This document shows, piece after piece, positions 52,289-61,205 of a stretch of 64,000 nucleotides of DNA. The notes beneath the pieces are model-generated. The model searched no databases and was not told the DNA's origin. It worked only from the letters and a program-made list of their open reading frames with translations. The translations under genes and the position numbers were made by a program. Position 1 is the first letter of the stretch, and each line of letters begins with the position of its first letter. The stretch spans positions 310,001-374,000 of the forward strand of contig NZ_JALKAA010000001.1 of the NCBI RefSeq assembly GCF_024171605.1. Reading direction: 5' to 3'. The DNA is from Pontibacter sp. HSC-36F09 (GTDB lineage Bacteria; Bacteroidota; Bacteroidia; Cytophagales; Hymenobacteraceae).

Positions 52289-52837
52289 ATGCAGAAAAGA
52301 CTCATCGTAAACCACCAGTTGCTCGAGATTATGGTGATGCGCCTTTGCCACCAGCTCATCGAGAACCACGGCGATTTTTCTGATTCAGTGATCATCGGTC
52401 TGCAGCCCCGCGGCCGCCAGGTGGCACAACGCATCCAAAGCACCCTGAAAGCCATTCTGGGCACCACCGTACCAACCGGCTACCTCGACACTACTTTCCA
52501 CCGCGACGATTTCAGAAGAAGGGATGCGCCCCTGGCCGCCAACGCAACGCACATCGACTTCCTGATCGAAGGCAAAAAAGTAATCTTAGCAGATGACGTA
52601 CTCTATACCGGTCGCTCGGTGAGGGCCGCCATGGATGCCATGATTTCCTTTGGGCGCCCGGCCAATGTGGAGCTACTGGTGCTGATTGACCGTCTCTATA
52701 GCCGCCACCTGCCCATTGAGCCAACTTATGTGGGCCGGCGCGTTAACTCCCTGCAATCGCAGCGGGTGCTGGTGGAGTGGCAAGGGTCCGACACGCAGGA
52801 AGACAATATCTGGTTAGTGACCAAAAACGAAGAATAA
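52289..52837 (+). CDS. pyrR: Bifunctional pyrimidine regulator/uracil phosphoribosyltransferase
   Basis: PyrR-family protein: in Gram-positives it binds pyr mRNA to attenuate transcription and also makes UMP from uracil and PRPP. The PRPP loop is VILADDVLYTGRSVRAAMDA (about residues 95-114). Others: SVIIGLQPRGRQVAQRI, GYLDTTFHRDDFRRRD and VLIDRLYSRHLPIEPTYVGR. At 182 aa it is complete. It is followed after 7 bp by pyrB. I saw no attenuator or anti-terminator structure in the leader, so whether it regulates here is open. Confidence 0.93.
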   Translation: MQKRLIVNHQLLEIMVMRLCHQLIENHGDFSDSVIIGLQPRGRQVAQRIQSTLKAILGTTVPTGYLDTTFHRDDFRRRDAPLAANATHIDFLIEGKKVILADDVLYTGRSVRAAMDAMISFGRPANVELLVLIDRLYSRHLPIEPTYVGRRVNSLQSQRVLVEWQGSDTQEDNIWLVTKNEE

Positions 52838-52844
52838 AGCACCC

Positions 52845-53768
52845 ATGCAAGAGCTCAGCGTCCGGCATCTACTCGGCATCAAAGACATTACAGCAGAAGA
52901 CATTCAACTCATTTTCGAGACTGCTGATAACTTTAAAGATGTTCTGAACCGGCCCATCAAGAAAGTGCCCTCGCTGCGTGATATTACCATTGCCAACGTC
53001 TTCTTCGAGAACTCGACCCGCACCCGTCTATCGTTTGAACTGGCCGAGAAAAGACTTTCTGCCGATGTGATTAACTTCTCGTCCAGCGGCAGCTCCGTTA
53101 AGAAAGGCGAAACCCTGCTTGACACAGTCAACAATATCCTGGCCATGAAAGTGGACATGATCGTGATGCGCCACTCCAGCCCGGGAGCTCCCCATTTCCT
53201 GAGCCACCACATTAACGCCAACATCGTAAACGCTGGCGACGGCACACACGAACACCCCACCCAAGCCCTGCTCGACTCTTTTTCCATTCGTGAGAAACTG
53301 GGTGATGTAGCTGGCAAGAAAGTAGTGATCATTGGTGATATTTTGCACTCGCGTGTGGCGCTATCAAACATCTTTGCGCTGCAGAAACTCGGTGCCGAAG
53401 TCATGGTATGCGGGCCTGTTACGTTGCTACCCAAGTATATCAGAGAACTGGGCGTGAAAGTGGAATTTGATGTCCGCAAAGCCCTTGCCTGGTGCGATGT
53501 AGCGAACGTGCTGCGCATACAACTGGAGCGCCAGCAAATGAAGTATTTCCCGTCCCTGCGCGAGTATACGCTCTACTATGGCATTGACAAGAAAATGCTC
53601 GACAGCCTCGACAAGGAGATTGTGCTCATGCACCCCGGCCCGATCAACCGCGGTGTTGAACTAAGCTCCGACGCCGCTGATTCCCATCATTCCATCATTC
53701 TCAACCAGGTAGAGAACGGTGTGGCTATCCGGATGGCGGTGCTATACCTGCTGGCTTCGAAGCAGTAA
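52845..53768 (+). CDS. pyrB: Aspartate carbamoyltransferase catalytic subunit
   Basis: Second step of pyrimidine synthesis: carbamoyl phosphate plus aspartate to carbamoyl aspartate. Full length, 307 aa. Motifs: FFENSTRTRLSFELAEKRL (carbamoyl phosphate site), SSVKKGETLLDTVNNILAM, DGTHEHPTQALLDSFSI (the HPTQ loop) and HPGPINRGVELSSDAAD near the end. PyrI (regulatory chain) is not present. It is co-transcribed with pyrR. No terminator follows, and the gene runs into a repeat-rich strip. Confidence 0.96.
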   Translation: MQELSVRHLLGIKDITAEDIQLIFETADNFKDVLNRPIKKVPSLRDITIANVFFENSTRTRLSFELAEKRLSADVINFSSSGSSVKKGETLLDTVNNILAMKVDMIVMRHSSPGAPHFLSHHINANIVNAGDGTHEHPTQALLDSFSIREKLGDVAGKKVVIIGDILHSRVALSNIFALQKLGAEVMVCGPVTLLPKYIRELGVKVEFDVRKALAWCDVANVLRIQLERQQMKYFPSLREYTLYYGIDKKMLDSLDKEIVLMHPGPINRGVELSSDAADSHHSIILNQVENGVAIRMAVLYLLASKQ

Positions 53769-53831
53769 AATCTTATCGTTCTTATTGAACGCTGTATAGG
53801 TATAGCGGGCATGCTGCTGCATCGTTAGCTG

Positions 53832-53883
53832 CTCGCTATACATAGTTTGCGAGCGTCCACGCTCGCAAACTATGTATAGCGAG
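53832..53883. repeat. 24-bp perfect inverted repeat with a 4-nt loop
   Basis: Arms 53832-53855 and 53860-53883 match over 24 bp, with TCCA as loop; the middle of each arm is GTTTGCGAGCG or its complement. No T-tract, so it is not a typical terminator. Confidence 0.9.
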
Positions 53884-53975
53884 GCCTCTGGTCCAGTTAT
53901 AGGTATAGCAAGTGTGCTATTGCATAGCGTGCCTTGACCAGGCGGGCCTCTGTTTCGCCTGTGCGGCGGGCACTC

Positions 53976-53999
53976 ACTTTTTTCCTTGATGAAAAAAGT
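53976..53999. repeat. Hairpin repeat ACTTTTTTC...GAAAAAAGT
   Basis: A 9-bp stem (53976-53984 with 53991-53999). It belongs to a dispersed hairpin type that I recall from many Bacteroidota intergenic regions; that recollection needs a search. Confidence 0.55.
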
Positions 54000-54475
54000 A
54001 AGCAAAAAAATCAAGACGCTCCAAACTCGCTGAACGCTCGAACAGTGGAGCGTCGAAAAGTGCACTTGGCAAAGCGATCTGTTTTATAGCTTCCGGGGCA
54101 AGTTAGTCTTGCTATACCTGCCAGTGAATTTAAACAGGTTCTACAACGCTTATACCTTGAGCTGGCAGTAGCTAATTCCCCTCTTGAGAGGGGCAGGGGT
54201 GTGTTATAGCAATAGCCTGACTCCCCTTCCCACAAGATCCTTACAGGATGACAGCCACGAAAGCAGTAGCCAAAAGTCCCCCTTCAAAGGAGGCAGGAAG
54301 ATGACAATCGTGCACGGAAATCCTGTTAATTCTTAAATCCTGTAAATCCTGATTCAGACAAGCTATAACTCCAAAGCTACCCTAGACATTCCCAAGTCTG
54401 GAGGACACCGTGAGGTCTTCGCACTTCACCTGATTTTATCAATCATTAATCTACACCACAACCCCACATGAACAC

Positions 54476-54511
54476 AAAAAGGCCCCGCAGATTGCTCTGC
54501 GGGGCCTTTTT
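54476..54511 (-). terminator. Rho-independent terminator after the OmpA gene
   Basis: A 15-bp perfect stem (54476-54490 with 54497-54511), 6-nt loop, T-run on the minus strand 28 bp past the stop codon. Confidence 0.93.
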
Positions 54512-54538
54512 AACGTTTAACCTTAACGGCTGGTTATG

Positions 54539-55993
54539 TTACTCCAGGTTCAGTTGCATGTCTGGCGTGTTCATCTCGAAACCAACACGTCGGTTCTGAG
54601 CACGGGCAGCAGCTGTTCTGGCTTTAGAGAGTCTTGTATTAACCTGTACAAGTGGCTGAGTTTCACCGTAACCTCTTGTCACCAAGCGGTCTGGGTTCTG
54701 AACACCACGCTGGATCAGGTAATCCTTCACAGCTTGTGCTCTTTGCTCAGACAGTGCCTGGTTGTACTCTTCTGAACCAACGTGGTCAGCGTGACCTTTG
54801 ATCAACAGTACGTGGTCAGGGTATTTCTCAAGAGCTACCACGATGCTGTCAAGCAGCTGACGGTAACCGTCCTGTACGCGAGCCTGGTCAAATTCGAATT
54901 TAACTTTCTCTTCGATCAGTTTCTTAGTACGCTCATCCAGCTCAGGGCAACCTTTCGTTTCGGCAGTACCTGCTGAGTTAGGGCAAAGGTCTTCGTTATC
55001 CGGAACACCGTCACCGTCAGAGTCAACTGGGCAGCCATCAGCACCTACTTGCACACCAGATGGCGTGTCAGGGCACTTGTCGTCTTTATCCGGAACACCG
55101 TCACCGTCGCTGTCTGGGCAACCTTGTGTGGCAGCAGTACCTGGCTCGTCTGGGCACTGGTCATCTTTGTCAGCTACACCGTCACCATCACGGTCAGGGC
55201 AACCACCCAGGTTAGCTACACCAGCCTCAGTAGGGCACTCATCCTGGTAATCCGGAACACTGTCACCATCTGTATCGATTGGGCAACCGTCTTTGTCAAC
55301 CTGTACGCCAGTTGGAGTGTCTGGGCATTTGTCTCTTCTATCAGGCACACCGTCAGCGTCTGTGTCTTTGCCTTTGCCAAGGTTAAAGCCAAGGCCGATG
55401 TTGTGCTGCAGGAAGCGGTCGTTGATGTTCGACTCGATGTTGTCATACTTGTCGTTGCTGGTGAAGTGTGCTCTTGTTTCAATGAACAGGCTCACCGCGT
55501 CAGAGAATCTGAAACGAAGGCCGGCACCACCAAAGGCTGCACCTGCTACGAAATTTTCGTCATAAGTACCTGTTGGCGATACACCTTCTGGTCTTACGAA
55601 GTGGGCACCACCACCAACTGTCAGGTATGGACCGATGAAAGCATCTTCTTTCAGGATGTTGCCATACATTTTCAGTCTCAGGCCGAGCATTGCCATACCG
55701 AGTTTGGTATCCATGGAGGATCCGAATCTGCTGAATTCAGTATTACCATAGCTCAGGTGCAGACCAGCGTCGAAAGAGGGGCTCAGGTATTGGTTCAGCG
55801 ATACGCCGCCTCCCCAGCCCATTTTATCTTTCCACCAGTTGTTACCTAAATCACCTTTATATTGGAGCGCACTTCCGTAGATCTGGAGGTTCGTCTTTTG
55901 GTCAGCGTTCTGCGCAAGCACAGCTGTATTGGCAGACAGCAGGAATACAAGCGCGAGTGCAGTTGTAAATAGTTTCGTTAGAGTTTTTCGCAT
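54539..55993 (-). CDS. OmpA-family outer-membrane protein with thrombospondin type-3 repeats
   Basis: Outer-membrane porin-like protein that tethers the envelope to peptidoglycan. ATG 55993 gives a signal peptide (ALALVFLLSANTAVLAQ); an upstream in-frame ATG at 56032 is rejected. Residues about 30-205 form an 8-stranded barrel domain (NLQIYGSALQYKGDLGNNWW, SLFIETRAHFTS). Then come four or five calcium-binding type-3 repeats (DTDADGVPDRRDKCPDTPTG, DSDGDGVPDKDDKCPDTPSG). The C-terminal OmpA domain (VALEKYPDHVLLIKGHADHV, LSEQRAQAVKDYLIQRGVQN) binds diaminopimelate in the wall. At 484 aa it is a typical Bacteroidota OmpA. Its leader is long and AT-rich. Confidence 0.95.
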   Translation of the reverse strand: MRKTLTKLFTTALALVFLLSANTAVLAQNADQKTNLQIYGSALQYKGDLGNNWWKDKMGWGGGVSLNQYLSPSFDAGLHLSYGNTEFSRFGSSMDTKLGMAMLGLRLKMYGNILKEDAFIGPYLTVGGGAHFVRPEGVSPTGTYDENFVAGAAFGGAGLRFRFSDAVSLFIETRAHFTSNDKYDNIESNINDRFLQHNIGLGFNLGKGKDTDADGVPDRRDKCPDTPTGVQVDKDGCPIDTDGDSVPDYQDECPTEAGVANLGGCPDRDGDGVADKDDQCPDEPGTAATQGCPDSDGDGVPDKDDKCPDTPSGVQVGADGCPVDSDGDGVPDNEDLCPNSAGTAETKGCPELDERTKKLIEEKVKFEFDQARVQDGYRQLLDSIVVALEKYPDHVLLIKGHADHVGSEEYNQALSEQRAQAVKDYLIQRGVQNPDRLVTRGYGETQPLVQVNTRLSKARTAAARAQNRRVGFEMNTPDMQLNLE

Positions 55994-56379
55994 AATTTTA
56001 AAAAGTATATTTTGATATGACAATACGTACATATTTTCAGGTAAGTTTTTTTATATTTCTATAAAAAAACAGACGGAACGTATATTTCGATACGTCAGGC
56101 GGGTAGTCATTGCATTGTTGTAGTTTTTATCCATAAGCAGAAGCATTTTGTTAATGTCTAAAAAAACGGTCTTAACAGCTTAAATTCTAAACCTACTCCG
56201 ATGCGCTGTTTGCACTGCTTCACCTGCTATCCGCAACCGCGCATCCCTGTATTTCAACCCTTTTTAAGGGTCGTAAGTTGTGTGCTCAACATCAATAAAT
56301 GCAAAGCATCTGTTTTTTAACGTAAATACAATAAAAAAGGCTGCAAGTAGTTATCTGTAAACCCCTGCTATGCACGCGC
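55994..56379. other. Leader/promoter region of the OmpA gene
   Basis: 386 bp, AT-rich, no ORF. Holds ACGTAT...ATACGT inverted repeats near 56080-56095 and A/T-tracts around 56050-56065. No exact TAnnTTTG element was found, so the promoter is not placed. Confidence 0.5.
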
Positions 56380-57672
56380 TTAGCGCTTTTGCATCAGCCT
56401 TTCAATATCATCTGCCTCCAGCGCAATATTCTTCATCAGATCCACCGGTCCGCTTTTGGTAACCAGAATATCATTCTCCAGCCTCACGCCTATACCTTCT
56501 TCTCTTATATAAATACCCGGCTCGCAGGTAAACACCATTCCTTCTTCAAAAGAGCGGTACTTGCTACCTACATCATGAACGTCGAGCCCCAGATGGTGCG
56601 AGGTGCCGTGCATGAAATATTTCCTGTATAGCGGATTCGAAGGATCCTGGTTGCGCACATCGCCTGCGTCAAGCAAATCGAGTCCGATCAGTTCGTTCTC
56701 CATCACCGTTCCCACAAACTTATGGTACTGGTCAAGCGAGTTGCCGGGCACCAGCATCTGAGTAGCGGCTTTCATCACACGCAGTACTGCATCGTATACC
56801 TCGCGCTGGCGCTTGGTAAACTTGCCGTTTATCGGCACGGTGCGCGTCATATCGGCGGCATAGTTAGCGTACTCGGCTCCAACGTCCATCAACAGCAGAT
56901 CGCCATCCTTGCACTCGCGACTGTTATCGGTGTAGTGCAGGATGCAGGCATTCTCACCCGAAGCGATAATTGGGCTATAGGCTGGTCCTCGTGAGCGGTT
57001 GCGTATAAATTCGTGATAGAGCTCTGCCTCCACTTCGTACTCCATCACCCCGGGCTCAATAAACTGCAGGATTCTGCGGAAACCCAGATCGGTGATATCG
57101 CACGCTTTGCGGAGAAGCTCTATTTCTTTTTCGGATTTGATGGCACGCAGGTGGTGCATGATGGGCGCACTGCGCTCGTAGCGGTGCAGCGGGTATACCT
57201 CCTGGCACCATTTGATGAAGCGGGCATCGCGTGTTTCTACCTCTACCACGGCACGCAGGTGCTCGTTGGTGTTCAGGTATACGTGCTCGGCCTCGGCCAT
57301 CAGGCTGTTGAAAACCTGCTTAAAGTCTTTCAGCCACAGCACAGAGGTTATACCTGATGTGTCGCGGGCCTGCTCTTTGGAAAGCTTATACCCTTCCCAT
57401 ACCATGATGTGCTCGTTCGACTCGCGCACAAACAGCACTTCCTTCATGCGCTCGTCGCGTGCGTCCGGGAAAAGCAAAAGAATGCTTTCCTCCTGGTCTA
57501 CTCCCGAAAGATAGAAGAGGTCGCTGTTTTGACGGAACGCCATGGTGCCATCCGCATTGGTCGGCATCACATCATTAGAATGAAAAACAGCAAGAGAGGA
57601 AGGCTTGAGCTGCCGCACAAAATTGCGCCTGTTATAGCAGAACAGCTCCCTGTCGATGGGCTGGTATTTCAT
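56380..57672 (-). CDS. pepP: Xaa-Pro aminopeptidase (M24B)
   Basis: Removes an N-terminal residue next to proline, with two Mn ions. The first 170 residues are the creatinase-like domain. The pita-bread domain shows LLMDVGAEYANYAADMTRTV (two metal Asp), HGTSHHLGLDVHDVG (metal His), EEGMVFTCEPGIYI (metal Glu) and GVRLENDILVT (second Glu). At 430 aa it is full length. No signal peptide, so cytoplasmic. The promoter at 57741-57769 is well placed. Confidence 0.95.
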   Translation of the reverse strand: MKYQPIDRELFCYNRRNFVRQLKPSSLAVFHSNDVMPTNADGTMAFRQNSDLFYLSGVDQEESILLLFPDARDERMKEVLFVRESNEHIMVWEGYKLSKEQARDTSGITSVLWLKDFKQVFNSLMAEAEHVYLNTNEHLRAVVEVETRDARFIKWCQEVYPLHRYERSAPIMHHLRAIKSEKEIELLRKACDITDLGFRRILQFIEPGVMEYEVEAELYHEFIRNRSRGPAYSPIIASGENACILHYTDNSRECKDGDLLLMDVGAEYANYAADMTRTVPINGKFTKRQREVYDAVLRVMKAATQMLVPGNSLDQYHKFVGTVMENELIGLDLLDAGDVRNQDPSNPLYRKYFMHGTSHHLGLDVHDVGSKYRSFEEGMVFTCEPGIYIREEGIGVRLENDILVTKSGPVDLMKNIALEADDIERLMQKR

Positions 57673-57740
57673 AGTTTTGTAGGTATAGTGGCTAGGTGCA
57701 GTCGTCTGTCAGATTCTTAGGCCTGACTGAACTTGCACTG

Positions 57741-57769
57741 CAAAGGTAGTACTTTTATTATTAGTCCAA
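57741..57769 (-). promoter_or_regulatory. Promoter of pepP
   Basis: On the minus strand: TTG (57769-57767), 18 nt, TACCTTTG (57748-57741). The start codon lies 69 bp downstream. A clean match to the phylum's housekeeping promoter. Confidence 0.7.
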
Positions 57770-57859
57770 ACACCTTTATAGAAAAAACCTAATATACCAG
57801 AGATTGCAAACTTATCTTATTCCTACTCCTACCACACTACACACACTATTATAACTCTC

Positions 57860-58858
57860 TTAAGCTGTGCGGGTAGCGAGCACATTCAACAGCTGTGCCG
57901 TGGCTATACCTTTTGCACATTTAAAATGTCCTTCCGGGCAGGTTTTATACCCGTGCAGGCCGCAAGGGCGGCAATAAAGCGGCTCATTTTTCTCGATAAC
58001 GGCTGAGAAGTTTGCCAGCGGTCCAAAACCAAAGCGGGGCACGGTGGAGCAGAAGATGGCACAGGTAGGCGCATCCAAGGCAGAGGCCAAGTGCATGGGA
58101 CCGGAGTCGTTCACGTAGTTGAGCACGGCATCGCGCATCAGGGCCGCCGACTGCAGCAGGTTGAGCTGGCCGCACAGGTTTTCTACTCGCCGGTTTTTAG
58201 TCTTGCTGATGATCTCCTCACAGTGGGCTTTGTCGGCCGGTGCCCCGAGCAGGTATACCTTATACCTGTCGCCCAGCTGGTCGAGCAGTTCTACCCACTG
58301 CTTCAACGGATACTGCTTGGTGAACCACACCGAGGTTGGTGCCATGCCGATAAACGGCTCCTGTTTTAGTGGTTGCACTTTGTTGAAGTCTTCATGAGAA
58401 GGGTATAATCTCGGCTTGGCCGCTTGCCCGTCGGTGAGGCTGGCGATGAGCAGGTGGTTGCGCTCCACTTCATGCGTGCCGGAGTCCACGCTGTGGGTAT
58501 AACGGCGGGTGAAGAAGCGGGAGAAAGGATTTTTGTCGAAACCAACCGTCTCGCGGGCGCCGGAAAGGGCGGTGAGTATACCTGTAGCACCAAAGCGCTG
58601 CAGGTTCACCACCAGATCATAACGCTCATGCCGGATCTGTTTGAGCAGACGCATCAGGCTTTTATACTTCCCTTCCTGCTTGTTCCAGATTAAGACCTGC
58701 CTTAGCAGCGGGTGCCCTTTCAGCAGCGACTCGTTACCTTTGCGAAGTAGAAAATCGAGCTGTGCTTCCGGATAATGAGCATGCAGTTTTTCCACCAGCC
58801 CGGTTGCCAGCACCACATCGCCCAGAAAGGCTGTCTGTATGATCAGGATCTTTTTCAT
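57860..58858 (-). CDS. GT9 family glycosyltransferase (heptosyltransferase-like), second copy
   Basis: A 332-residue GT-B enzyme in the same family as the 46771 gene. The start is ILIIQTAFLGDVVLATGLVE, later FIGMAPTSVWFTKQYP, NYVNDSGPMHLASALDAPTC and CRPCGLHGYKTCPEGHFKC, with the same Cys cluster near the end. The two copies are diverged but clearly paralogous. It probably adds a sugar to the LPS core. The spacer upstream has a -7 element TAGCTTTG (58875-58882) on its strand. Confidence 0.9.
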   Translation of the reverse strand: MKKILIIQTAFLGDVVLATGLVEKLHAHYPEAQLDFLLRKGNESLLKGHPLLRQVLIWNKQEGKYKSLMRLLKQIRHERYDLVVNLQRFGATGILTALSGARETVGFDKNPFSRFFTRRYTHSVDSGTHEVERNHLLIASLTDGQAAKPRLYPSHEDFNKVQPLKQEPFIGMAPTSVWFTKQYPLKQWVELLDQLGDRYKVYLLGAPADKAHCEEIISKTKNRRVENLCGQLNLLQSAALMRDAVLNYVNDSGPMHLASALDAPTCAIFCSTVPRFGFGPLANFSAVIEKNEPLYCRPCGLHGYKTCPEGHFKCAKGIATAQLLNVLATRTA

Positions 58859-58874
58859 CAGGTATAAGCTGCTG

Positions 58875-58882
58875 CAAAGCTA
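58875..58882 (-). promoter_or_regulatory. Promoter -7 element for the second GT9 gene
   Basis: TAGCTTTG on the minus strand, 17 bp before the start codon. The -33 position reads TTC, one mismatch. Confidence 0.45.
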
Positions 58883-59020
58883 CGCCAATGCGGTTAGACT
58901 TGAAAGTTTAGAAGCTGCAGGTATAGGCTTGCGGCAGCTTTCACGGAAAAGAGCAAAAATATTTTTCTTCTTAGCGACAGGAAAGTTAGTTTAGCAGTTC
59001 TTTTAGCCACGCTTACCCAT

Positions 59021-59773
59021 ATGAAAGCACTATTACATTCTGCTAAACTCTTTGCTGTTGCCCTCCTCCTCCTGACCACAGGCTGTGTGTCTACGTACAT
59101 GCCCAACGTGCCTAATGTGCCTATGTTCACCGAAAAAGGCGAACTGAGCGCCGGCGGACACATCACACCAAAAGGCAATATCACGTTTAATACCGCGTAT
59201 GCCGTTACCGACAACATCGGGGTGATGCTGAACGGCTCCATGCTGAACCAGGAACGCAAGAAGCGGGACTTCCGCCACAACCTGATAGAGGCCGGTGCGG
59301 GCTATTTTACCACATTTGGCCCGAACCAGAACCGGGTGCTCGAGGTATATGCTGGCTTTGGCGGTGGCAGCAGCGACCGCACCGAAAAGGAAGAGAAAGA
59401 AGGTGTAATGACCCATACCCGTCGCGAGGCGGGCTTCAGTAAATATTTCACGCAGGTGAACTTCAGCTCGAAAAAGAAAAAGTCGCTGCGACTGCTTGGC
59501 AACGAGTTTCCGCTCAACTATGGTACGGCCCTCCGTGTGAGTTACGTCAACATGAACAAACATATACTCGATGGAGTGGAGCAACCAAACGAGGACAACA
59601 TTTTCCTGGAGCCGATCTTCTACACCCGTATGACGCTCACGCCTTCGGTGCAGCTGCAGTACACGAGCGGCACCAACTTCGGACTTCGCAACCGCAAGGC
59701 GCTCACGGCGGGCTATTCTGTTTTTTCGCTGGGCTTTGTGATCAACGTGGGCGGACGCAGCCTCGACCACTAA
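59021..59773 (+). CDS. Lipoprotein with predicted beta-barrel-like domain
   Basis: A 250-residue protein with signal and lipobox LLTTGC (VALLLLTTGC), then VSTYMPNVPNVPMF. The body shows alternating aromatic-ended strands (GELSAGGHITPKGNITFNTA, NIGVMLNGSML, GAGYFTTFG, VLEVYAGFGGGSSDR) and the C-terminal GYSVFSLGFVINVGG, reminiscent of small outer-membrane barrels. Lipidation plus barrel-like strands is unusual, but such proteins occur in the phylum. No family name can be given. The M16 peptidase gene begins 66 bp downstream with its own promoter. Confidence 0.7.
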   Translation: MKALLHSAKLFAVALLLLTTGCVSTYMPNVPNVPMFTEKGELSAGGHITPKGNITFNTAYAVTDNIGVMLNGSMLNQERKKRDFRHNLIEAGAGYFTTFGPNQNRVLEVYAGFGGGSSDRTEKEEKEGVMTHTRREAGFSKYFTQVNFSSKKKKSLRLLGNEFPLNYGTALRVSYVNMNKHILDGVEQPNEDNIFLEPIFYTRMTLTPSVQLQYTSGTNFGLRNRKALTAGYSVFSLGFVINVGGRSLDH

Positions 59774-59812
59774 CATTTGGCGGGTAAGCGGCCTGTTTTG
59801 GTACTTTTTGCC

Positions 59813-59820
59813 TATCTTTG
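59813..59820 (+). promoter_or_regulatory. Promoter -7 element for the M16 peptidase
   Basis: TATCTTTG, exact match, 19 bp before the start codon. No TTG at the standard spacing. Confidence 0.5.
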
Positions 59821-59839
59821 CAGGCTAATTTCGAACTGA

Positions 59840-61078
59840 ATGCTTGATTATCATATTCATACATTGCCGAACGGTATTCGTATCGTTCATAAACAAGTAC
59901 TACACACCAAAATTGCGCACAGCGGCTTTATCCTGGACCTGGGCAGCCGCGATGAGCAGCCTGACCAGTTGGGCCTCGCTCACTTCTGGGAGCACATGGC
60001 TTTTAAGGGAACGGCCAAGCGCAAGTCTTTCCATATTCTGAACAGACTGGAGTCAGTGGGAGGCGAACTAAACGCCTATACCACCAAAGAGAAACTCTGC
60101 TTTTACAGCTCCGTGCTCGACAAGCACTTTGAGAAATCATTTGAACTCCTGACCGATATCACCTTCCACTCCATCTTCCCTGAAAAGGAAATTGAGAAAG
60201 AGCGCGGCGTGATTTTGGAGGAAATGGCTATGTACCTGGACACCCCGGAAGAAGCTATCGTGGATGAGTTTGACAACGTAGTGTTCGACAACCACCCGCT
60301 CGGCAACAACATTCTGGGCACCAAAGAGAGCGTGTCTGGTTTCAAGAAAGACGACTTTCAGCGTTTTATTAAAGATAACCTGAGCACCGAAGCCCTGGTG
60401 TTCTGCTCGGTGAGTAACCTGCCTTTTGAGAAAGTGGTAAAGCTGGCTGAAAAGTACCTGGCTGATATTCCAACCATCAGCAAACCACGTCAGCGTGTCG
60501 CTTTTGAGAACTACACCCCAAAGGCGGTGACGTTCGAGAAACCGATCTCACAGGCGCACTGCGTGATTGGCTGTCCGGCTTACGCCCTCAACGACGACCG
60601 CCGTATCCCTTTCTTTATGTTGGTGAATTTGCTGGGTGGTCCAGGTATGAATTCGCGCCTGAACCTGGCCGTTCGTGAAAAGCACGGTTTGGTATACACC
60701 ATCGACGCCAACTACGCCACTTACATTGACACGGGCCTGCTGTCTATTTACTTCGGCACAGAGAAAAAGCAACTCAAGCGCACCACTTCCCTGGTGCTGA
60801 AGGAGCTCAAGAAGCTGCGTGAAAAGCAACTGGGCTCGCTGCAACTGCACACCGCCAAAGAGCAGCTGATGGGCCAACTGGCCATGGCCGAAGAAAGCAA
60901 TATGGGCCTGATGATGATGATGGGCAAGAGCATCCTCGACCAGGGCCACATCGACACCCTGAACGAGATCTTCGACCAGATTAAAAACACAACCGCCCAG
61001 GACCTGATCGACATCGCCAACGACGTACTGCGCGAGGAGAAGCTAAGTTTTCTTAATTACGTACCTGTTAATGGTTAA
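59840..61078 (+). CDS. M16 family zinc metallopeptidase (pitrilysin/insulinase-like)
   Basis: Cytoplasmic-type M16 protein of 412 aa. The inverted zinc motif is HFWEHMAFKGT (H48-x-x-E51-H52), with the further Glu in the region of YTTKEKLCFYSSVL and FPEKEIEKERGVILEEMAMY. The C-terminal half carries the second, non-catalytic domain (RLNLAVREKHGLVYTIDANY). No signal peptide is seen. Size matches the MPP-beta/PqqL-like single-chain bacterial group. Its stop codon lies inside the following AT-rich repeat. Confidence 0.92.
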   Translation: MLDYHIHTLPNGIRIVHKQVLHTKIAHSGFILDLGSRDEQPDQLGLAHFWEHMAFKGTAKRKSFHILNRLESVGGELNAYTTKEKLCFYSSVLDKHFEKSFELLTDITFHSIFPEKEIEKERGVILEEMAMYLDTPEEAIVDEFDNVVFDNHPLGNNILGTKESVSGFKKDDFQRFIKDNLSTEALVFCSVSNLPFEKVVKLAEKYLADIPTISKPRQRVAFENYTPKAVTFEKPISQAHCVIGCPAYALNDDRRIPFFMLVNLLGGPGMNSRLNLAVREKHGLVYTIDANYATYIDTGLLSIYFGTEKKQLKRTTSLVLKELKKLREKQLGSLQLHTAKEQLMGQLAMAEESNMGLMMMMGKSILDQGHIDTLNEIFDQIKNTTAQDLIDIANDVLREEKLSFLNYVPVNG

Positions 61079-61205
61079 ATTGTTGAATTGTTAAATTGTT
61101 AAAAAGGCCGTGCCCCCAATAAGCGCACTGCTTTTTTGAACTAGCTGAGAAAATAACCATTTAACCATCAACCATTTAACCATCAACCATTTAACAATTT
61201 AAAAG
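61070..61205. repeat. Spacer with inverted AAATTGTT-type repeats and a 15-bp tandem repeat
   Basis: The left arm (TTAAATTGTTGAATTGTT, from 61075) overlaps the M16 stop codon. The right end has three tandem copies of AACCATTTAACCATC (61155-61199, the last one diverged), which are the reverse complement type of the left arm, ending AACAATTTAA. The tail of the repeat is a few bases before the next start codon. Confidence 0.75.

Larger units (their letters stand above)
53769..54475. repeat. Gene-free strip packed with different repeats
   Basis: About 700 bp without a gene. In order: TATACCT/AGGTATA copies (53799, 53901), the 24-bp inverted repeat at 53832-53883, the ACTTTTTTC/GAAAAAAGT hairpin at 53976-53999, more TATACCT copies (about 54112, 54151), a CCCCTCT/AGAGGGG hairpin at 54178-54193, and an AATCCTGTAAATCCTGATTC-type run at 54320-54360. 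Hairpin and run types like these recur in other Bacteroidota genomes from memory. No transposase is present. The strip separates pyrB from the OmpA gene. Confidence 0.75.

Noticed and set aside
53769..54475. tRNA or small RNA genes
   Set aside because: No cloverleaf or conserved tRNA arms could be traced; hairpins there are repeats.
55049..55849. Plus-strand frame of 266 codons opposite the OmpA gene
   Set aside because: Repetitive mirror of the type-3 repeats on the real gene; no independent signals.
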